10,195 bases of DNA, taken from positions 1 to 10,195 of the forward strand of contig JAJCYL010000230.1 of NCBI GenBank assembly GCA_029262955.1. Direction: 5' to 3'. Shown piece after piece: positions 5,736 to 10,195 of the stretch (within the stretch, counting starts at the first letter, position 1; the number at the start of each line of letters is the position of its first letter). Made by a program: the position numbers and the translations under genes. This DNA is from Cytophagales bacterium. Lineage in GTDB: Bacteria > Bacteroidota > Bacteroidia > Cytophagales > Cyclobacteriaceae. The notes beneath the pieces are model-generated. The model did not search any database. It was not told where the DNA came from and was given only the letters and a program-made list of their open reading frames with translations.

Positions 5736-8675
5736 ATGCCACACCTGGATCATCCATTCATTAATAGGACTGGCGTTCCCATTGAAATTGAGGTCGATGG
5801 CGCACCAATGAAAGCCTTTGAGGGTGAATCCATAGCGGCAGTATTGACTGCAGCAGGCAAACTGAAACTCAATCATGACAAGGACGGACAGGGTCGAGGC
5901 GTCTTCTGCGGTATGGGTGTCTGTTACGATTGCTTAGTTGGCATTGATGATGGACCCAGCCAAAGAGCTTGTATGACTAAGGTTCATTCGGGCATGCGAA
6001 TCACTTCTTCAAATTATCTGGCCAAGCCTTCAAAAAGAGAAGGAACAGGATCATTATCCACCATAGAGGAAAATCCGGAAGTATTAATAGTGGGAGCTGG
6101 TCCGGCTGGAATGGCCGCCGCGGTCAGCTTCACAAAAGCAGGCATAATTCCCACCATACTTGATGAACGACCAAAAGCTGGTGGTCAATATTACAAGCAA
6201 CTATCCTCCGGATATCGATTTACTGAACCCAAAAAAGCTGATCAGCAGTACCAGGATGGAGCTGAACTCATTAAACAAGTTGAAGAATCAGGTGCAAAAC
6301 TTTTGACAGGTGTGAAAGTATGGGGAGCCTTTCGGGAAAAGACTGGAGAGTTGGAATTTACAGCGACCGATGAGGTGACCAGTTATATTTTTCGACCCAG
6401 GCAAGTTATTTTGGCCACCGGTGCATTCGAACCTGCTCCACTATTTCCCGGATGGACATTACCTGGTGTGATGACCACAGGAGCGGCCCAGGGTCTATTA
6501 AGATCCTATCGCGTCCCTCCAGGTGATCGCGTCCTCATTGTCGGAAATGGTCCATTAAACCTACAATTGGCATGTGAATTGGCAGATGCCGGAGTCAAAA
6601 TCGTAGCACTGGCCGAAGCAGCTTCTGCCCCCTTTCCTAAACACTGGCGATCAGCACTCGGTGCCCTCATGGCCTCGCCTCAGCTGATGATTAAAGGTCT
6701 GAAAATGTTGCGGAGCCTACGCAATCACGGGATTCCCTATTTAAATAATCACATTATTTGTGAAGCATCCGGTGCGACACAAGTAAGTAAAGCCATAATC
6801 ACACCACTGAAAGGTGGAAAAGCTGATTATAGGGAAAAGCAAGAATTTGAAATAGATGCCCTCTGTTTAGGGTACGGGTTTCAATCGGTTAACGAATTAG
6901 CCCGGTCAATCGGGTGTGAGTTTGAACTTTTAGCATCCGGTAAAATGGTTCCAAAAACTGATGAAAATGGCCAAACCACCATCCCGGGTGTTTATGTCAT
7001 TGGGGATGGCGCCAGGATCGGTGGAGCACAGGTTGCCTTAGCTGCCGGTAGGGCTGCAGCCAATGCAGTTGTGCAAAATCTCGGTCAAGGCAACATTGAA
7101 AGTAATAAGGAGAGAAATCTCTTAGCCACACAGCGTCGCTTCCAAAAACATCTTTGGAACATGTACCAAGCTCCGGAAATAGGGAGCCAGCTGGCCAATG
7201 AAGACACCATCCTGTGCCGATGTGAATGCGTAAAGGTTGGTACAGTTAAGTCACTGGTTAATCAAGAAATCCATGACCCTGGAACACTAAAACGACTCAG
7301 CCGAGTGGGCATGGGGAGGTGCCAAGGTCGCTACTGTCAGACCCATCTATCCAACCTACTTCTGGATATGACAGGTAAGCGTCCGCCCTATAAGAAGCTA
7401 TTTGCCCCACAAATTCCTCTTAAACCAGTTGCCATAAAAAATTTGGTTAAAGAAGCACCTGAATGGAAGGGCTACAAACCTGCAGAAATTGATTCGGCTT
7501 CATCAACCAAACCTCAATCAAATGAAGTACTTGGCAATACGGACGTATTAATCATAGGGGCCGGAATTATTGGGATTAGCACCGCTTACTATCTTTCCCA
7601 GAACGGAATAGAGGCTACCATCATTGATAAAGGTCCACCAAATGGACAGGCATCGGGGAGTAATGCTGGCAGTTTGCACCTCCAACTTTTGTCGTTCGAC
7701 CATAGTGATAAATCCAATAAGCGACCAACCCTAGCTGAACTAACGCTTTCACTTCAAAAAAAGGGAGTTGAGGCATGGTTAGCATTGGAAAGAGAATTAG
7801 CAGCTGAATTCGAGTTAAAAATCACCGGAGGCTTGATGGTGGCTGAGAATGAGCAGGACATGAAATTCCTCGAGAGCAAAGCTAAAGCAGAGCGTGCGCA
7901 AGGGATCCAGATGCACATTTTGGGTAAGTCAGAGCTCTCTAAAATGGCTCCGGCAATTTCTGACAACATGATTGGTGGCGCCTTTTGCCCGGATGAGGGA
8001 AAAATAAATCCACTACTGGCCACTGCAGCCGTGATGGCAACGGCTAAAGAAAAAGGTGCAAACCTTATTGAGGACACTGAAGTGATCGGCATTGAAAAAG
8101 TGCCCGAAGGCTATGATGTAAACACCACAAATGGAGTCATAAAATGCAAAAGGATTGTCAATGCTGCCGGAGGATGGTCCGCCAAAGTAGCGCACATGGT
8201 TGGGGTGAGTATACCCGTCCAAAGTGCGCCACAGCAAATGATTGTTACTGAGCCAACTGAGCCGCTTGTCGACTTTTTGGTAGCCCATGCTCATAGACAC
8301 CTCACCATGAAGCAAGCAGCTAATGGCAACCTCATCATTGGTGGGGGTTGGTTTGCCGCTTATAACCACATTGCCGGAAGGCCGGTAACTCAGCGAGAAA
8401 GTATCCAGGGAAATTTGTGGGTGGCCCAACGGGTTATTCCGCCAATCAGTCAGCTCAACATTCTACGGTCCTGGGCGGCAATTGGTGTGATGATTGATGG
8501 CGCTCCGATACTAGGCGCAGTTCCGGGAATAAAAGATTTCTACAATGCAGTCGGTGCTAATGGTTATACTATGGCACCCATTATGGGGCAGATGATTGCA
8601 GAGGAGATCCTTACAGGAAAGAACACCATTGATGCCCCATTTTCAATTGAAAGATTTCAGTCGGGTAAGAAATAG
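5736..8675 (+). CDS. Fused HcnA-HcnB-HcnC-type iron-sulfur flavin amino-acid dehydrogenase
   Basis: Dye- or quinone-linked dehydrogenase of the family that includes hydrogen cyanide synthase HcnABC, opine oxidases and D-hydroxyproline dehydrogenase. These are normally three proteins but here form one 979-residue chain. Residues 1-100: a [2Fe-2S] domain with C58, C63, C66 and C79 (HcnA-like). Residues 113-460: an FAD/NAD Rossmann flavoprotein with GAGPAG (120-125), a second nucleotide fold with GNGPL (270-274), the ATG motif at 227-229 and the C-terminal FAD motif VIGDGA (421-426) (HcnB-like). Residues 494-545: a BFD-like cluster domain with C494, C496, C498, C529 and C534. Residues 572-600: a polar linker. 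Residues 601-979: a D-amino-acid-oxidase-type FAD domain with IIGAGIIG (606-613) (HcnC-like). The expected reaction is oxidation of an amino or imino acid to the imine, with electrons passed through the clusters. There is no Shine-Dalgarno sequence. The neighbours suggest D-hydroxyproline or a D-amino acid as substrate, which is inference. Confidence 0.88.
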   Translation: MPHLDHPFINRTGVPIEIEVDGAPMKAFEGESIAAVLTAAGKLKLNHDKDGQGRGVFCGMGVCYDCLVGIDDGPSQRACMTKVHSGMRITSSNYLAKPSKREGTGSLSTIEENPEVLIVGAGPAGMAAAVSFTKAGIIPTILDERPKAGGQYYKQLSSGYRFTEPKKADQQYQDGAELIKQVEESGAKLLTGVKVWGAFREKTGELEFTATDEVTSYIFRPRQVILATGAFEPAPLFPGWTLPGVMTTGAAQGLLRSYRVPPGDRVLIVGNGPLNLQLACELADAGVKIVALAEAASAPFPKHWRSALGALMASPQLMIKGLKMLRSLRNHGIPYLNNHIICEASGATQVSKAIITPLKGGKADYREKQEFEIDALCLGYGFQSVNELARSIGCEFELLASGKMVPKTDENGQTTIPGVYVIGDGARIGGAQVALAAGRAAANAVVQNLGQGNIESNKERNLLATQRRFQKHLWNMYQAPEIGSQLANEDTILCRCECVKVGTVKSLVNQEIHDPGTLKRLSRVGMGRCQGRYCQTHLSNLLLDMTGKRPPYKKLFAPQIPLKPVAIKNLVKEAPEWKGYKPAEIDSASSTKPQSNEVLGNTDVLIIGAGIIGISTAYYLSQNGIEATIIDKGPPNGQASGSNAGSLHLQLLSFDHSDKSNKRPTLAELTLSLQKKGVEAWLALERELAAEFELKITGGLMVAENEQDMKFLESKAKAERAQGIQMHILGKSELSKMAPAISDNMIGGAFCPDEGKINPLLATAAVMATAKEKGANLIEDTEVIGIEKVPEGYDVNTTNGVIKCKRIVNAAGGWSAKVAHMVGVSIPVQSAPQQMIVTEPTEPLVDFLVAHAHRHLTMKQAANGNLIIGGGWFAAYNHIAGRPVTQRESIQGNLWVAQRVIPPISQLNILRSWAAIGVMIDGAPILGAVPGIKDFYNAVGANGYTMAPIMGQMIAEEILTGKNTIDAPFSIERFQSGKK

Positions 8676-8688
8676 TTTCAAGAAACTA
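8673..8688. terminator. Small inverted repeat between convergent genes
   Basis: TAGTTT (8673-8678) pairs with AAACTA (8683-8688) around CAAG, overlapping the dehydrogenase stop codon and lying in the 20-nt gap to the convergent permease gene. Its position fits a bidirectional terminator. The stem is short and AT-rich and has only a weak T-rich tail (TTTCTT) on the minus strand, so support is modest. Confidence 0.35.
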
Positions 8689-8695
8689 CCTGTAA

Positions 8696-9556
8696 CTAAT
8701 TCTTATTCAAATATGCTGATCTCAACATTACAAACGAAGTGTAAAGGATCACCCCAATCACTACCCACCGAAGCGTATCAAGTGGCAGTGATTTTACTAT
8801 TAAAGCGGCAATCAATACTGCAATAGCTCCCGGAATGGCCATGGAAACGGCTGCCTTCCGATTGTAAGCTCCTTCCTTTATAAATTTTGCAGATGCCGGG
8901 GGCATTAAAAACGCACATGAACCCATCATAATTGGAAAAGCCACTAAAGGAGACATTCCTAAGCCATATATGAGCGCCATACATGGTGCGTATAAACCAA
9001 TTCCCGCGGTCATTAAAGCACCTAAAATAAAGTTGGCACTGACCGCCACCATTAATTTCCATCCAGTAAGGCCAATGGCTTCACCACCTCCTTGTATCCA
9101 ATCCATTTGGCCTGATAGCATAAAAAAGGCTGTAACCAACAATGCGAATCCCATAGTTAGTCGAATTTTCTGAACAGATAGCTGGGAAACTATCCCTGCA
9201 CCGAACACCGCACCTGCCGCAGCCGATAGTAGCATCGTCAATAAAGTAATAGGTTCTACTTCAACTATTTGGATGAATATCAATGCCTGGATTAACACTG
9301 GAATGGTGTTGGCCACATTCAATGTACCGGGCAAAACGCGGTCTTCCGTTTGTTTAGTAAATTTCAACAGGGCTGTTTGAGGCGCAAAAGCTCCAATACC
9401 CAATACGTCAAAGAAATTGACCACAAAGCCGATGGTGGCTGTTTTCACAACGCTTACATTTTCCAAAACTTTTTGATGTTTGAAAAAGTCTTTACCCAAG
9501 ACAAACACAAAAAAAATTGACAACACAATGAGGGCAATCCAAATGGCTTCAGTCAT
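8696..9556 (-). CDS. TauE/SafE (TSUP) family membrane permease
   Basis: Inner-membrane protein of the TSUP family; characterised relatives export or import sulfite, sulfoacetate and other small organosulfur or organic anions. The 286 residues carry about eight hydrophobic segments (roughly 5-21, 38-57, 82-98, 103-124, 131-148, 166-200, 203-220, 236-255 and 262-279, one of which is probably split or re-entrant). The two internally similar halves typical of the family can be seen: DVLGIGAFAPQTALLKF (50-66) in the first and TAGIGLYAPCMALIYGLG (183-200) in the second. It converges on the dehydrogenase gene and diverges from the DUF413-like gene, so it is its own transcription unit. A role in moving a substrate or waste product of the neighbouring pathway is possible but not shown. 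No Shine-Dalgarno sequence is seen before the ATG. Confidence 0.85.
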   Translation of the reverse strand: MTEAIWIALIVLSIFFVFVLGKDFFKHQKVLENVSVVKTATIGFVVNFFDVLGIGAFAPQTALLKFTKQTEDRVLPGTLNVANTIPVLIQALIFIQIVEVEPITLLTMLLSAAAGAVFGAGIVSQLSVQKIRLTMGFALLVTAFFMLSGQMDWIQGGGEAIGLTGWKLMVAVSANFILGALMTAGIGLYAPCMALIYGLGMSPLVAFPIMMGSCAFLMPPASAKFIKEGAYNRKAAVSMAIPGAIAVLIAALIVKSLPLDTLRWVVIGVILYTSFVMLRSAYLNKN

Positions 9557-9654
9557 GCGGGGAAGATACTAGTAAAAAGTAAAATTGAATAAGTCGCTCT
9601 GTAACTTGGGTACGGATGAAGGTCTTTCAACTCTATTTTCTATATTGATTGTTC

Positions 9655-10044
9655 ATGGAGAAAGAAAAGGCCAGACATATTCGGCTTATTCAAGAAAAAG
9701 GGCGTTTTCATATTGATTGCAATACCATCTTCTTTTCGACCGAAGAACTTAAACTTCTTGAGAAGTATGGTCACTGGTTTAAAGCACTAGCAGATGGGTT
9801 ACTGTATCCCATTACCGAAAAACAAAGGTTATTTGTTGAGATGACCAAAGGGAACAGAGATCCATTTTCAATTGAAGAGAAAGCCTGGTTCAAATACTTT
9901 AAACGAAAGGAACTTGAATATCGCAAGGGTGATAAATTCTACAATACTCCAAGATTGAATCAGGATCCATTTCACTCCACAGAAGGTTTTAAGTCATTAA
10001 AGAAAAGTATGTTTAGCAGTATAACTGAGTCAGGTGAAACATGA
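9655..10044 (+). CDS. DUF413/MaoP-like small protein
   Basis: A 129-residue soluble protein whose residues 17-84 follow the DUF413 pattern: F18, a TEELKLLEKYG stretch (29-39), G48, a PITE (52-55), LFVEMTKGNRDP (59-70) and EEKAWFKYFKR (74-84). From memory this lines up well with E. coli MaoP (formerly YifE; LLERHG, PVTE, LFVAVCRGEREP, VWSKY), a protein linked to organisation of the Ori macrodomain. The roughly 45-residue C-terminal tail is basic and polar and unlike that reference. The ATG at 9655 is preferred; a TTG two codons upstream (9649) would also be in frame. No membrane segment or signal peptide. Its 3' end overlaps the GIY-YIG relic on the other strand. The function here is not known, and a macrodomain role should not be transferred without its maoS site. 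Confidence 0.7.
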   Translation: MEKEKARHIRLIQEKGRFHIDCNTIFFSTEELKLLEKYGHWFKALADGLLYPITEKQRLFVEMTKGNRDPFSIEEKAWFKYFKRKELEYRKGDKFYNTPRLNQDPFHSTEGFKSLKKSMFSSITESGET

Positions 10045-10172
10045 AAAGCGTCTGCCTTTAGTACAGGGACTCAAACCATTATTGTGGGCATTGAGTCTTA
10101 ATTCCATGTTGGAAGTTTGATCAGTATAGAACCGATGGGTACTGTCGCTCTTAGGGCGTAAACCGTAAACAT
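10030..10172 (-). pseudogene. Frameshifted, truncated GIY-YIG endonuclease relic
   Basis: Reading leftwards from ATG 10172-10170 gives MFTVYALR, the opening strand of a small GIY-YIG (UvrC-N/URI-like) nuclease. One base then appears to be missing near 10149-10151, and the adjacent frame continues with SDSTHRFYTDQTSN, RLNAHNNG and TKGRR before a TGA at 10032-10030. These match the expected VYxLxS...YxGxTSNLExRLxxHNxG...TKG order of the family. The second half of the usual 80-100 residue domain is absent, and its place is taken by the 3' end of the DUF413-like gene. The glycine of the YIG-equivalent is also changed (Y-T-D). No single frame is open across it, so a gene finder would miss it. Family identity is confident from motif order, and decay is clear unless the missing base is a sequencing error. 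Confidence 0.7.
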
Positions 10173-10195
10173 AATAAAAGAAAAAAGGCAGGCTT

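Noticed and set aside
8013..8429. 138-residue minus-strand open frame inside the dehydrogenase C-terminal domain
   Set aside because: It lies fully inside a well-supported coding region with clear domain motifs on the plus strand and has no family resemblance of its own.
8596..8826. 76-residue plus-strand frame spanning the end of the dehydrogenase and the permease tail
   Set aside because: It overlaps two real genes and has no start context or motif.

Overview
The window looks like a catabolic locus from a free-living, probably marine or soil, heterotrophic bacterium. I lean towards Bacteroidota (Cytophagales- or Balneola-like). Most starts lack a Shine-Dalgarno sequence and follow A/T-rich leaders, the base composition is moderately AT-rich, and the 5.5 kb gap carries palindromic repeats of the 'GTCATTTCGA.../GTCATTCC...' kind that I recall as common in such genomes. 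A gammaproteobacterium cannot be excluded, because the DUF413/MaoP-like gene near the right end is best known from that group. The taxonomic call is inference.

Layout, left to right. 30-1834: small (DctQ) and large (DctM) membrane subunits of a TRAP uptake transporter, overlapping by 4 nt; the periplasmic binding protein (DctP) would be expected just left of the window but is not seen. 1959-5467: a tight metabolic run of a DHDPS/NAL-family class I aldolase or dehydratase, a hydantoinase/dihydropyrimidinase, and an M20-family amidohydrolase that overlaps the hydantoinase end. 5468-5735: a gene-free gap filled almost entirely by a nested palindromic element (5487-5707). 5736-8675: a 979-residue iron-sulfur flavoprotein in which the three subunits of an HcnABC / D-hydroxyproline dehydrogenase-type amino-acid dehydrogenase are fused in one chain. 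8696-9556 (minus): a TauE/SafE (TSUP) membrane permease converging on the dehydrogenase. 9655-10044 (plus): a small DUF413/MaoP-like protein. 10030-10172 (minus): a broken remnant of a GIY-YIG endonuclease gene, not open in any single frame.

The first six genes read as one pathway. A small acidic or zwitterionic compound is imported by the TRAP system. A cyclic ureide or imide ring is opened by the hydantoinase. The resulting N-acyl or N-carbamoyl amino acid is cleaved by the M20 enzyme. The freed (probably D- or imino) amino acid is oxidised by the fused dehydrogenase, and the oxo-acid or cyclic imine is processed by the DHDPS-family enzyme. The dehydrogenase plus DHDPS-family pair matches the known D-hydroxyproline route (D-hydroxyproline to pyrroline-4-hydroxy-2-carboxylate to 2-oxoglutarate semialdehyde). 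The hydantoinase and M20 pair is not part of that textbook route and suggests a modified or different substrate. The substrate is not determined by the sequence.

The most notable points are the three-subunit fusion, the M20 enzyme with two altered metal-ligand positions, the nested 221-bp palindromic element, and the frameshifted GIY-YIG relic.
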